NCBI RefSeq assembly: GCF_947495455.1
Contig: NZ_CANLZC010000051.1
Location: forward strand, 1-37,515
Direction of reading: 5' to 3'
DNA from: an uncultured Shewanella sp.
GTDB taxonomy: Bacteria; Pseudomonadota; Gammaproteobacteria; Enterobacterales; Shewanellaceae
DNA length: 37,515 nucleotides
This document shows, piece after piece, positions 1 through 9,300 of the stretch. A model generated the notes under the pieces. It made no database searches, was not told where the DNA came from, and saw only the letters and a program-made list of their open reading frames with translations. Position 1 is the first letter of the stretch. The number at the start of each line of letters is the position of its first letter. A program made the translations under genes and the position numbers.

Positions 1-411
1 GGTTTAACACCTAACAGATCCGAACAATTATTTAAGAGCGAACATAAATCCGTGGCCAGAATTAGTTGACCACTTCAGTTAGCTAAGATAAAGCACGATC
101 ATAGACATCTATCATTAATGGCATATTTAAACCCTCCAATTAAGCTTTATGAACGAGTAGGTGCTGGAGTTTTCTTGAATATAAGCGTCCTGTTACCATT
201 GCTGTTGCCGTGTAGTGCGGCGTGCCCGTTTTTTCGTGATTAAGCGCTATTTCAACAGTTTGAGTACTCAGTTGCGAGTGAGATTATTTTTTTATCATGC
301 ATCATTTTTAAATAAATATTTGTTTACAAAGGTGATATTTAGGTGATACTTTTGCTGATTGGCATGTCGAAGCGCAGTGAATTAAATCCGTTAGTTTGAC
401 AGGGAGGTTAA
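1..411. other. Gene-free left edge with remnant-like sequence
   Basis: No intact gene is visible. At 52-77 there is an imperfect inverted repeat, GTGGCCA then seven bases then TTGACCAC, which on the minus strand reads like the first bases of an IS3-type element (resemblance from memory, not tested). A minus-strand reading frame without a start codon is open from 283 to 140 (47 codons, ending in a Lys/Arg/Leu-rich stretch before TAA) and may be the tail of a decayed gene. Whether the two are connected cannot be told from this window. Confidence 0.25.
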
Positions 412-1086
412 GTGTTAAAATTAAAGTTATCTTTACTATTATGTGTTGGCGCCGTGTTGCTTTTGTCAGGCGTTTCTCAAAGGCATGCATTAGCCTGTGA
501 GTTTATTGAATATTCAAATTATACTGAAATAGCCCCCAACATTTTTGTCAGCGCCTCTTTTAACCTTGCCCATAAAGAGGAGTTACTTTCTCAGATCGCG
601 CTAGGTCAATCCAGAGTTAACACAACTTTTGGACAGATGATAGCTCATCCTAAAGTGGTTATCACGACCAATGAAAGTGAAGCATCTGATTTTGGGGCAA
701 ATAAATATGCTAGTGCATTACTGACGCCATTGGGTCAATGCATAGTATTGGGCCCAGAAGGGCAAAATATTGATGTTATTGCTCATGAGTACACACACGC
801 AGAAGTCCATCATAGGGTTGGCTGGTTGAAGCATTTATTCAATGTCCCCATTTGGTTCAATGAGGGGGTTGCGCTCTTGGTTGATTTCAGAAAACCATAT
901 TTATTAGAAAATATCGATTTGCCTTCAAAGGAAGTGGAGTTTGTTAAAAATAATGAGTTCAATTTTTCTATTGGCCATTATCAAGCAGCAAGAGTTTTAG
1001 TTGATAGCATTGATAAATCAGATTTATATAAAAATTTAGATAAACTTAAGCAGGGGCAAGATATCAATAGCGCATTTGCACTGTAA
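412..1086 (+). CDS. Exported gluzincin-like (HExxH) putative metallopeptidase
   Basis: This 224-residue protein starts at GTG, preceded at 401-407 by a strong AGGGAGG ribosome-binding site. Residues 1-28 form a signal peptide (Lys-Leu-rich, then a hydrophobic core, Ala-Leu-Ala before Cys29), so the product is exported. The motif HEYTH (125-129) is followed by an Asn-Glu-Gly at 150-152, the spacing of a gluzincin zinc site (HExxH plus downstream Glu), and the surroundings (WFNEG) resemble the peptidase MA-like superfamily. The protein is short and essentially consists of the catalytic domain. Substrate is unknown. It stands alone; the next gene starts about 70 bases downstream. The zinc-peptidase fold is well supported by motif; real proteolytic activity is inference. 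Confidence 0.75.
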   Translation: MLKLKLSLLLCVGAVLLLSGVSQRHALACEFIEYSNYTEIAPNIFVSASFNLAHKEELLSQIALGQSRVNTTFGQMIAHPKVVITTNESEASDFGANKYASALLTPLGQCIVLGPEGQNIDVIAHEYTHAEVHHRVGWLKHLFNVPIWFNEGVALLVDFRKPYLLENIDLPSKEVEFVKNNEFNFSIGHYQAARVLVDSIDKSDLYKNLDKLKQGQDINSAFAL

Positions 1087-1157
1087 ATAATTTATTTTGT
1101 GCTTTTGGCGCTTCTTTTACCTCACTATTTTATTGCCTTCTAATGAGGCGTTCAAGC

Positions 1158-1760
1158 ATGTCTTCGAAAGAAATAGCAAAATATTTTGATGCAACGGAAT
1201 GTCGACAAATTCGAGATGATTTAGTGTTTGCTTTAAGCATTGTCAGCGAGCCAAAAATTGCCATAGATTGTGGCTGTGGTGCCGGAGCGGATATTGCCTA
1301 CTTGGCAGAGAATGGGTTTACTGTTCATGGTTTCGATGTCCTGCAAGAGTCCATATCGAGATGTGAGTCTCGATTTAGTGGTCTTGATACGGTATTTCTG
1401 TCTCAGTCATCGTTTATCGATTTTGAGTATCCGCCAGCCTCTTTGGTGGTCGCTGATGCCAGTTTATTTTTCTGCCCCAGCGCTGATTTTAAAGCGGTAT
1501 GGTCAAAAATTTATCAATGTTTGCTGCCGGGTGGGGTTTTTTGTGGTTCCTTTCTTGGTAAAGAAGATACTATGGCCATTCCTGGTGATAATCCCAGTGT
1601 TTTCTGGCAAGAGGTGGCCGTTTTTGATGAATATGAGGTGATGGCATTATTCAATAACTTCGAGGTGCTACATTTTAATACCCATAAATCTACAGGTAAA
1701 ACCTTTCAAGGTGTGGAACATCATTGGCATGTTTTTCAGGTCGTGGCACGAAAACCTTAA
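1158..1760 (+). CDS. Class I SAM-dependent methyltransferase
   Basis: A 200-residue protein with the class I methyltransferase fold. Motif I (IAIDCGCGAGADIAYLA) is near residue 35, followed by an acidic strand end (HGFDV) that would hold the SAM ribose, and a motif IV/VI-like stretch (LPGGVFCGSFLG) further on. The length and the single-domain layout resemble the TehB/ubiE-like small-molecule methyltransferases, but no substrate domain is recognisable. I chose ATG 1158 over the in-frame ATG at 1143 because GAGG (1145-1148) sits nine bases before 1158, while 1143 has no ribosome-binding site. A small hairpin at 1877 could terminate it. The acceptor molecule is unknown. Confidence 0.8.
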   Translation: MSSKEIAKYFDATECRQIRDDLVFALSIVSEPKIAIDCGCGAGADIAYLAENGFTVHGFDVLQESISRCESRFSGLDTVFLSQSSFIDFEYPPASLVVADASLFFCPSADFKAVWSKIYQCLLPGGVFCGSFLGKEDTMAIPGDNPSVFWQEVAVFDEYEVMALFNNFEVLHFNTHKSTGKTFQGVEHHWHVFQVVARKP

Positions 1761-1876
1761 GGCAAGCCGACGCGTAAATATTGCCATTTCATTATTATTT
1801 CTTGGCATTGTGACTAAAAAGCCAATTAAACTCGCTTTGTCCATATGGGGCAAGGCCTAATAAATCAAGTCAGTAT

Positions 1877-1898
1877 AACGCCGCAAGTGGCGTTGTTT
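1877..1898 (+). terminator. Short GC hairpin followed by a T run
   Basis: AACGCC, a six-base loop and GGCGTT are followed by GTTTT. It lies between the methyltransferase and the next small exported protein and would fit a weak intrinsic terminator. It ends only 8 bases before the first possible ATG of the next gene (1906), which favours the later start at 1939. Confidence 0.45.
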
Positions 1899-1938
1899 TG
1901 GCGTTATGTTTTTAAAGATATCAAGGTTAGCTATTATC

Positions 1939-2268
1939 ATGATTACTTCATTTAAATTATCTGTTTTGTCTTTGCTTGTCGCGTACAGTGGTGCGGCATT
2001 CTCCGAGTCTTATGAGGTTAAACGTGTTGGATGTCACATCAATAAATCGACTTGTTATGTTTTTGTCGATAGAAACCCTGTATCAGGATGTGCGAATAAA
2101 GATCGCTCATTACGCTGGAATGGGACTTCAACCAATGCTCAAGCTGCACTTAGTATTCTTTTGACTGCGAAAGCCAGTGGTAAAAAAGTATCGTTTGGGC
2201 AGGATAACAACAATGATTGTGTTGAAAACTATCCTACTTTCGATAATGTGACTATTGATGAAAATTAG
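1939..2268 (+). CDS. Small exported cysteine-containing protein of unknown function
   Basis: From ATG 1939 the product is 109 residues with a clean signal peptide (Met-Ile-Thr-Ser-Phe-Lys, a Leu/Val/Ala core, then Ala-Phe-Ser). The mature part is about 85 residues and holds four cysteines, which could form two disulfides in the periplasm. An in-frame ATG at 1906 would add 11 residues but has no ribosome-binding site and abuts a hairpin; AAGG at 1923-1926 is a modest site for 1939. I do not recognise the family. It stands alone and is followed by a strong palindromic terminator-like sequence at 2365. Confidence 0.6.
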   Translation: MITSFKLSVLSLLVAYSGAAFSESYEVKRVGCHINKSTCYVFVDRNPVSGCANKDRSLRWNGTSTNAQAALSILLTAKASGKKVSFGQDNNNDCVENYPTFDNVTIDEN

Positions 2269-2364
2269 TGCTTTAAGCATTATGATATAGACATATATGG
2301 ACGTATCCGTTGAGTCAAACTTGTTTTGACTTTTGAAAGCCAAAGATGAAACCCAAAGACACTC

Positions 2365-2389
2365 AGCCAAGGCCTAATAGGCCTTGGCT
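2365..2389. terminator. Perfect 11-bp stem with 3-base loop, terminator-like
   Basis: AGCCAAGGCCT, loop AAT, AGGCCTTGGCT. The sequence after it is A/T-rich with a T-rich stretch about 20 bases on, so it could end transcription from the small exported gene about 100 bases upstream. The perfect symmetry would also act on the other strand. Confidence 0.55.
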
Positions 2390-2656
2390 TAAAATTAACA
2401 TTTTCTTTTTGATTAATTCGTTTTGGTTATTGGTCAAGATGTTGGTGACTCATGCTCGTTCAAGGCGGTTGAACTGATATCGCCAGATAAAAAAGAGGGG
2501 CTTAATAAAGGAAGCGATAACTGATTTTTATTTTTGTACGAGTTATTTCGATATGGGCAATTTATATATGAGTATATGAGTTATTTTGCGATGAAATAGC
2601 AGGGAGGTGATTTCATTTTGGAGACAAGTTAAAAAGGTTAACTATCTTTGCTCATT

Positions 2657-2727
2657 CTATCTTGATAACTCTATCTTGATACCTCTGTCTAAACTTGATA
2701 CCTCTATCTTGATATCTTTGTCTAAGA
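2657..2727. repeat. Degenerate 14-bp tandem repeat (CTATCTTGATAMCT type)
   Basis: Three clear 14-bp units (2657-2670, 2671-2684 and 2704-2717) plus a longer variant and a partial unit, all built on CTATCTTGATA. They lie just upstream of the LysE-type gene. The rest of 2390-2650 shows no gene. Function is unknown; repeat slippage or a regulator-binding array are both possible. Confidence 0.6.
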
Positions 2728-2735
2728 TTAAGGGT

Positions 2736-2764
2736 GCCATTAATAAGGAAGCCATTGATAAGGA
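2736..2764 (+). repeat. Duplicated 14-bp segment carrying the ribosome-binding site
   Basis: GCCATTAATAAGGA (2736-2749) is repeated as GCCATTGATAAGGA (2751-2764). The second copy supplies the AAGGAG ribosome-binding site for the gene at 2775, so the repeat is a local duplication of the translation initiation region. Confidence 0.55.
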
Positions 2765-2774
2765 GAGTTGAATA

Positions 2775-3398
2775 ATGATGATTGAGATCTGGTCTGCGTT
2801 TGTGCTTGCTGTTGTCGTATTTTGTATTATTCCGGGGCCAACGGTGATATTGGTGATGGGGCAGGCAATGGCTCACGGAAAAAAATCTGTTGTTCCACTG
2901 GTTTTAGGCGTGCTAAGTGGTGACTTTGTTGCTATGTCTCTGTCTTTGCTGGGGTTAGGTGTGGTTTTAGCCACATCTGCTCAGTTGTTTTTAATATTAA
3001 AATGGTTTGGTGTGTGTTATCTGCTTTATTTAGGTTATAAAACATTGACTGCCCAAATCGAGCCGGAAGGTGATGATACTGCAAAGGTTTCTAAATCAGG
3101 CTTGAGTATGTTCAAGGATGCCTTTTTAGTGACCGCGCTAAACCCTAAGGATATCGTTTTCTTTGTTGCTTTCTTACCTCAGTTCATTACGCCGTTTGAA
3201 CCTATCACATTTCAATTAGTTGTTCTTATGTTCACTTTCTTAAGTATTGTGGCTTTGAATATCACTTTCTATACGTTTTTTGCGGGTGCAATGCGTGAGC
3301 GTATCAAAAGTGTTTCTGCTAAGAGGTGGTTTAATTGTTTAGGAGGAAGCGCTTTAATGGCGGCTGCGGGTATTACAGCAAGCATGCAAAGAGTATAA
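2775..3398 (+). CDS. LysE/RhtB-family amino-acid exporter
   Basis: This 207-residue inner-membrane protein has the layout of the LysE/RhtB translocators (about 205 residues, six hydrophobic segments). The family signature is at the N-terminus: the first helix ends in Pro-Gly-Pro (residues 20-22), followed by a Gly-rich second segment (LVLGVLSGDF) and LLYLGYKTL before the cytoplasmic loop. After the loop come Asn-Pro-Lys (ALNPKD) and FFVAFLPQF, both typical. It would export an amino acid or amino-acid derivative by proton-driven efflux; the substrate cannot be read from sequence. AAGGAG lies 9 bases upstream of the chosen ATG. Confidence 0.88.
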   Translation: MMIEIWSAFVLAVVVFCIIPGPTVILVMGQAMAHGKKSVVPLVLGVLSGDFVAMSLSLLGLGVVLATSAQLFLILKWFGVCYLLYLGYKTLTAQIEPEGDDTAKVSKSGLSMFKDAFLVTALNPKDIVFFVAFLPQFITPFEPITFQLVVLMFTFLSIVALNITFYTFFAGAMRERIKSVSAKRWFNCLGGSALMAAAGITASMQRV

Positions 3399-3418
3399 AG
3401 AGTGAGCTTTTAATCATC

Positions 3419-3499
3419 ATACCCAAGTCAATTAGGCATATACTGTTATATATCTGTGATACTTCACGCTGATCTTGCATCTTGAAGTATCACGGGTAT
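3419..3499. repeat. Palindromic intergenic repeat element (REP/MITE-like)
   Basis: Outer arms ATACCC (3419-3424) and GGGTAT (3494-3499) enclose inner perfect 11-bp arms GTGATACTTCA (3456-3466) and TGAAGTATCAC (3483-3493) around a 16-base loop. Sequences of this kind (cttgaagtatcacgggtata) are, from memory, common dispersed palindromic repeats in Vibrio and Shewanella genomes. Only one copy is in this window. It sits between the exporter and the first metallophosphoesterase-like gene. Confidence 0.6.
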
Positions 3500-3540
3500 A
3501 CACATAGTCATTTAAAACCAATATGCTGTAAGGGTGGAAT

Positions 3541-6240
3541 ATGAGTCAAGCCGACTTTTCATTACATATAGGTCACTATGCGGAGAGATTTTTTAGTTTA
3601 TATGGCCACTTAGCTACCATGTATATCGATGATGATAAGTTAAGAACCGCATATGAACAACTGAGACAGTCACCCGGTTGGGAAAAATTTATGCGTGACA
3701 GGAAGAATTTAGAAACAATAGAAGCGTTTCGTTCTTATGCGATTAACTTTACTATCGATCTTGATGCCCTCTGTGATCTTTTTCCCTATAATGTGAATGA
3801 ATTAAAGCTTGATCCTAACAGGTCGGGGTCAAACTCTCATGGAAACCGAACATCCAATCTCTCTAATGCCTATACTAGCCCAAGTGCTCAGTCTTGCCAA
3901 GATACTAATACTGGCGCCGTCACGACAAATGCCCGTGGAAACAGAACATCAAATCCCTCTAATGTCTATGCTAGCCCAAGTGCTCAGTCTTGCCAAGATG
4001 CTAATGCTGGCGCCGTCACGACAAATGCCCGTGGAAACCGAACATCAAATCCCTCTAATGTCTATGCTAGCCCAAGTGCTCAGTCTTACCAAGATGCTAA
4101 TGCTGGCGTCGTCATGCCAACGAATCGTCCGCATTTAACAAGTGATAATAAGATTAATGAGGATAAGGCTAATGAGCTTTTACTTGAAAGCTTTGGTGTT
4201 GATATTAGCAGTGGCTCGCAGTTTGATTTAAACGGAAGCCCAATGCAAGACGGTAGTGTAGATAGTAGTGAACTTGGCAGCAAAGATGATATTAGAGGTG
4301 GGGGTAAAAGTAGTGGCAGTAAAGGTGGAAGGAAAAGTGGCAGTGTAGGTGACAGTATAATTACCCCGCCCGTTTATAATAACTTAGTGGTTGAAGTTGA
4401 AGATATGTCTGACTATCGTGAGGATGGTTTATTTAAGCTATTTAATCCTAAGGATACAAGCAATTATAAAATGACGACTCGACAGCTTTACCCGCAGGAA
4501 ATAGAAAATTTGGGGGGAATGTGCGACAAACAAATTAGCGATCTTATGTTAAACGGCAAGGGCTTTACTGGAAAAGTGGGCTTAGTAGGCTGTCAAGGGA
4601 TCTCTGGCGAGAGTGGAAAAATAAGCACCAACATACCACTAAGAATAGGTCGCCGATTAAAGTCTAAGTTAGGGCCTCATGACATCGCGTTTTTACTGGG
4701 TGATAATTTCTATAATGATGGACTGAGCGCAAATTGGAAAGGACAGAAAAAGTATAATTTACGACGTTACCGGAATGATTTTGCGCATTCCTTTGGCTTA
4801 ATGCCATGTTTTGCTATTTTAGGTAATCATGACGCTTATATACATGGTAAGAGTGCTTGGGCGATAGGGAATAGGTTTAACATAGGCAGGAGTACTTTCA
4901 CTGCATTTAATAAGCAGCGAAATTCCACGCCCACTCGCACCATAGAAAGGCAGCTAGCTCAAGTCAGGTTAACTTATTTAAATAAGGTTAACCCTTATCT
5001 TGCCTGGAATATGCCCTATCGCTATTATGCTATGTTTTCAAAAATAGCCGATTTTTTTGTGCTTGATTCCAGCTCATTTATCTATGATAAAGCGCAGCAG
5101 CAATATCTTGTTAATCGCTATCTGGCCAGAATAGCCGTGGCCAATACTAAAGTGTTAGTGCTACATCATCCTTTTTTACCTGCAGGCAAAAGATTAGGTC
5201 AAGAAGATGATAATGCTATGTACCAAAAGGCATTTGGAGTAAAAAATACTCCTAGAGGTTGTGTCGACTCTGAAGAGATGGGCGAGTTAATCAAAAGCAG
5301 AATTGAGGCACTCAGTGTGCCGGGCACAGCAGGGCCTATGCAGTTTGATCTTATTTTTTGTGCCCATAATCATACCATGACTATTGATACTATCCCTCTC
5401 AACAGTGGTAGCACTACTCAAATCATATCCGGTGGAGGCGGCGCTCCCTTAGTCAATTCTAATCTTGATTCCAGTCAATTGTATAACATGAGAAGGAGTC
5501 AAAGGGGCAATTTAAAAAGCTTCTATTCTTGTATACATGAAATTACACATGGATTTCATCTTATTGATTTAAAAAAGGGAGAGATCGCGATATACGATGA
5601 AGAAGGCACAAGCAGCAAAAGAATTGGGTTTAATTCCGCTGAGGTCAAGCGGCATAATCAAGCATTGAATATTGAGGGCATTTTTAAGGCCTGCGAGCTA
5701 TTGACGGCCCTTGAAAACTATGACGGTTTGATGACGTTAGAAGAAGCATTAAATGTTAAACGGGCGATGAATAAGATTGTAGCCGGTAACCCAATAAGTG
5801 TAAGTGCCTTTCTCGGTCGCATTATTGAGAAAGCCGATGAGAATAACCACTCGCTTGTTAAATATGGGTTTAGTCTGAGAGTCCCTTTTACTGCTAAACA
5901 ACATCGCCTTATAAAAACGGTTTATCATCTGGCTCAACAAGGCTTTAAGCATGTGAATGAAAATACCTTAGAACCCTATGATATTGCTGAGTATCTCACA
6001 GATAGGCACGGCGATCTTTTGGCGTTATTGCAACTGTCAGCCCGTTCCCGTGCGATGGTAATCGTGGCTGAAAAATATAACATGGATTATTTGGACTTAC
6101 TGAAAGAATTTTATCGTGTTAATGATATGCTTCGTCAGAATAATAATCAAAGTGGCGAAGCAATACATAAATGTCAACAATATAATGCTATTGGCAGAGG
6201 TAAAGAGATCATTGATGAATACGGGCTTTTAATGAAGTAG
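3541..6240 (+). CDS. Large purple-acid-phosphatase-like metallophosphoesterase, active-type paralog
   Basis: An 899-residue protein with no obvious signal peptide. Residues 1-90 form a helical-looking domain shared with the convergent neighbour (FxxxYGxLxxxYIDDDxLR, then DLFPY). Residues 101-191 are three 32-residue Ser/Asn-rich repeats, and 195-290 are low-complexity Gly/Ser-rich. The catalytic core spans about 340-660: VGCQG (Cys351 where purple acid phosphatases have the first metal Asp), GDNFY (387-391), GNHD (428-431), HHP (542-544), AHNH (608-611) and a Gly-rich ISGGGGAP. A helical C-terminal domain of about 200 residues follows. AAGGGTGG precedes the ATG. The motif order fits ACP5-like phosphatases. 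All ligands except the first Asp are kept, so some activity is plausible. Biological role is unknown. Confidence 0.8.
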   Translation: MSQADFSLHIGHYAERFFSLYGHLATMYIDDDKLRTAYEQLRQSPGWEKFMRDRKNLETIEAFRSYAINFTIDLDALCDLFPYNVNELKLDPNRSGSNSHGNRTSNLSNAYTSPSAQSCQDTNTGAVTTNARGNRTSNPSNVYASPSAQSCQDANAGAVTTNARGNRTSNPSNVYASPSAQSYQDANAGVVMPTNRPHLTSDNKINEDKANELLLESFGVDISSGSQFDLNGSPMQDGSVDSSELGSKDDIRGGGKSSGSKGGRKSGSVGDSIITPPVYNNLVVEVEDMSDYREDGLFKLFNPKDTSNYKMTTRQLYPQEIENLGGMCDKQISDLMLNGKGFTGKVGLVGCQGISGESGKISTNIPLRIGRRLKSKLGPHDIAFLLGDNFYNDGLSANWKGQKKYNLRRYRNDFAHSFGLMPCFAILGNHDAYIHGKSAWAIGNRFNIGRSTFTAFNKQRNSTPTRTIERQLAQVRLTYLNKVNPYLAWNMPYRYYAMFSKIADFFVLDSSSFIYDKAQQQYLVNRYLARIAVANTKVLVLHHPFLPAGKRLGQEDDNAMYQKAFGVKNTPRGCVDSEEMGELIKSRIEALSVPGTAGPMQFDLIFCAHNHTMTIDTIPLNSGSTTQIISGGGGAPLVNSNLDSSQLYNMRRSQRGNLKSFYSCIHEITHGFHLIDLKKGEIAIYDEEGTSSKRIGFNSAEVKRHNQALNIEGIFKACELLTALENYDGLMTLEEALNVKRAMNKIVAGNPISVSAFLGRIIEKADENNHSLVKYGFSLRVPFTAKQHRLIKTVYHLAQQGFKHVNENTLEPYDIAEYLTDRHGDLLALLQLSARSRAMVIVAEKYNMDYLDLLKEFYRVNDMLRQNNNQSGEAIHKCQQYNAIGRGKEIIDEYGLLMK
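3841..4113 (+). repeat. 96-bp in-frame tandem repeat, about 2.8 copies
   Basis: Units start at 3841, 3937 and 4033. Each encodes a 32-residue Ser/Asn/Ala-rich unit beginning Gly-Asn-Arg-Thr-Ser-Asn. Units 2 and 3 are nearly identical at the DNA level, so the array is recent and its copy number probably varies. The period is a multiple of three, so the reading frame is kept. Confidence 0.85.
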
Positions 6241-6322
6241 ACGTTGTTATTTGAGTGTGCCTAACAGGCCCTTCAAAAAACGGGTAACTGTCAGATCTGG
6301 TCTGAGCTAGTGCACCTAACCA

Positions 6323-9300
6323 TTAAAAATTGTCGTCATCGTCCTCTTCTTCTTCGATTTGCTTGCCTGAAGGTCTGGGTCGCATCGACATTTTTAGCTC
6401 GTCTTCATTATCATATTCATTGTCACTATCAATATAATCATTGTCATTAAAGTTAGGAGCATAGCCTGTTGCGTCATTGGGCTGTATTAACAAGGCGTTA
6501 GTATTTCTATCTCTATTTCTATTATTCGGCCTTGTATTTCGATTGGACTGTTGATTTTCTCTTTGCTGTATGGTGTCGTATTTGTGGATCATGTTGAAGA
6601 TGAATTTAACACCTTGAGCTTTCGTCAATGCCATTTCAATCACCTTAAGCTTTTCTTGATCGATTTTGGCTAAGTCAGAGTCAATATTGTTAAACTCAAT
6701 GTCAGGACAAAGCTCTTTGAAGGTGTTGTAATCAGTAGGAGAAAGTCGCGTGATGAGTTGCCAAAGAAGCTCGTTTCGTGTGGGCTGAAATGCTGCTATT
6801 TGCGTTCGATCCCATTGCTCCCTTGTATTAGCATCAAAGTTACCGAGTGGAACAGAAACATCAGGAGGCAGGCTGTTTTCTTGCCGTATATTAAAATTTA
6901 CTATGCCACTTAACTGGTTATCTTTATCTATATCTATATCGGCCATGAAGCCGCTAATAATGTCAGCGTCAGGATCAGCATTAAGGTTAGGATGGCTACC
7001 AAAGGGGATATCAGCAAGTTTCATGCCTTTAACGTTATACATTTGTATTCTTTTCTTCTTAAAGTCAATGATGTGGTAGCCATATTCGACTCTGTTACAG
7101 CTCGCGTATCGAGATTGGCTGTATTTTTGTTGCTGTTTTTTAATGGCGGCTTTGATTTGTGCTGGAGTAAAATGATATTTTACTGCTCGTTTTTTGACAA
7201 GTTGACTAATGCGTTCAAATTGAGCGTTAAAACCATAATAAGGTCTTTCATTGTTGAGTTTATGCTTATCTTTTGCGTTTATGAGCCCAGCGCCGCCCCC
7301 ACCCGAGATGACTTGTTTCATGGTACCATCGGCCATGGCAATCTCATCGATAGTCATTAAGTGATCGTGAGAACAGAGGATGATGTCAAATTTTAAGGTT
7401 CGGCCTTTTCCTTGATTATTTATGTAACGCAAGTCGGATATTGCGAGCTTAGTCAGTTCCCCCATTTCGCCATCAAGACTATCATTAGGTGAAACACAAA
7501 AGGCTTTTAAGTGCTTATAGCAAGCTTTTGGATTGCCTAAGTTTTGACTTGCGGATAAAAAAGGATGATGTAATACCAAGACTTTAGGGACATTTATTTC
7601 AGCTCGTGCAGCATATCGATTGACGAGGTAGTGCTGCTGCTCCTCATCGAAGATAAAAGAGTTTGAATCTATGATGAAGAAATCGGCTATTTTTGAAAAC
7701 AATGCATAATAGCGATAAGGCATGTTCCAGGCAAGGTAAGGATTATATGTTGGGCTATAGGTGCACTTGAGAGGTTGACGCGCCTTGAATCCTGTGATAG
7801 CGGGATTTGAAAAATCAGGGGCATTATCTTTATGTATATACAAATCTTGATTACCTAAAGTGGCAAAACAATTCAGTAAACCAAAGGTGTTAATAAAATT
7901 ACGCTTAAACAGTTTATGACTATGGTTTTGTATTTTTTCGGGATCACCGTACCAAGGGAAGCCATCATCATGAAAATGATTGCCTAATAAAAAAGTAATA
8001 TCATGGCGAGATAAATGATAATGTAACCTTTTGGCTATTTTCAAGGGTATCTGAGTCAATTTTCTTTTCCCTCTTTCTTTGCTGTCCTTGACTCGACTCC
8101 CTAAACAGCCCACCAGTCCTACCTTTCCGGTAAACCCTGGGCCATTGGCTAACAGGGATTCAGATTTTATTGACTTAATTGTTGGATCGTTAAAATAAAA
8201 GTTTTCCATCTCGTCAGTATTATCATGTAGGATAAGGTTTTTTTTAACTTCCTTAAACCTTTGATATGGCCAATCTGTTCTTTCAACATACTGAGTGTCG
8301 TTTGATTGGGCTGTTTTCTTAACGGTATCGTTTAAATCAATAGTATATCCCTTTGATCGTGGCTCCAACCATGTTGTGTTTTTGTCACTCTTGCTGCTCA
8401 GGTTAACCGTATGCGGCATATTAAAATCGCTGTCTTGTGTGAGTTGAGTATTCTCGTTAGCAAAAAGGCCAATAGTATTAATACTTATGTCTTCATCACT
8501 ATTTATATCCTCATTACTGTCTTTATTCTCGTTATTACGTTTATTCTCATTGCCAGTTTTATCCTTAGTTTCTGAAATCGCCAATAAGCTTGGACGTTGC
8601 AGTGATGTGTTATCTATGGCCATGTTATTGAAGCTTTGCCCATTAGGCTGTATAAAGTGGGCATAGTAGAGTTCTAAGTTAAAGTCGCCAGCATAAAGAT
8701 CACTTTTTGGATTACGAGTGGCGTTAATTATTCTATGCCTGTACTCGCTTACGGTTTCTTTGTCACTTTGATCTAGGCTATTCTCGTGGGTATTTGTTAT
8801 TGTTGTGTTAACAAGCTGTTTGTAGGTCTCTTCAGCTTTAGCTTTAGCTTCAGCAGATTTCAAATCATTAGTTGCTTTATCAGAGTCAGAATCACTAGCG
8901 TTTTCATCAACATACTCTATTTCCATTGCGTCAATATCACGCTCTGTATATAAATGACGTAAATTTCTTCTTGATTCCTTTTTTGTTCGTAAGTTAGGTT
9001 GTTTTACGGATAATCTTTGTTGTGTCAATATTCTAACGCTTGCCGGTAAGGCATTGTAGGTCTGCTCACGATTAAATTTTTTTTTGCTTGAATAGCGAAG
9101 AAGAGGTGGAGACACATACCAAAAACCATCACTTTTATCACCAATAATGCCATTAAACTCATCATCTTTAGGTTGGTACTTTAATTTATTTCGATCGGGT
9201 AATTTATAGGGGAAGAGGTTACAGAGCATATCTAAATCTAAACTAAAAAAAGGCGCGGCATACAAGACAGTCTCTCTGATGATTGGAAAGTTCAGCGTAT

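Noticed and set aside
6241..6322. Terminator between the convergent phosphoesterase genes
   Set aside because: Only a 4-bp GCCT/AGGC stem without a T run is visible.
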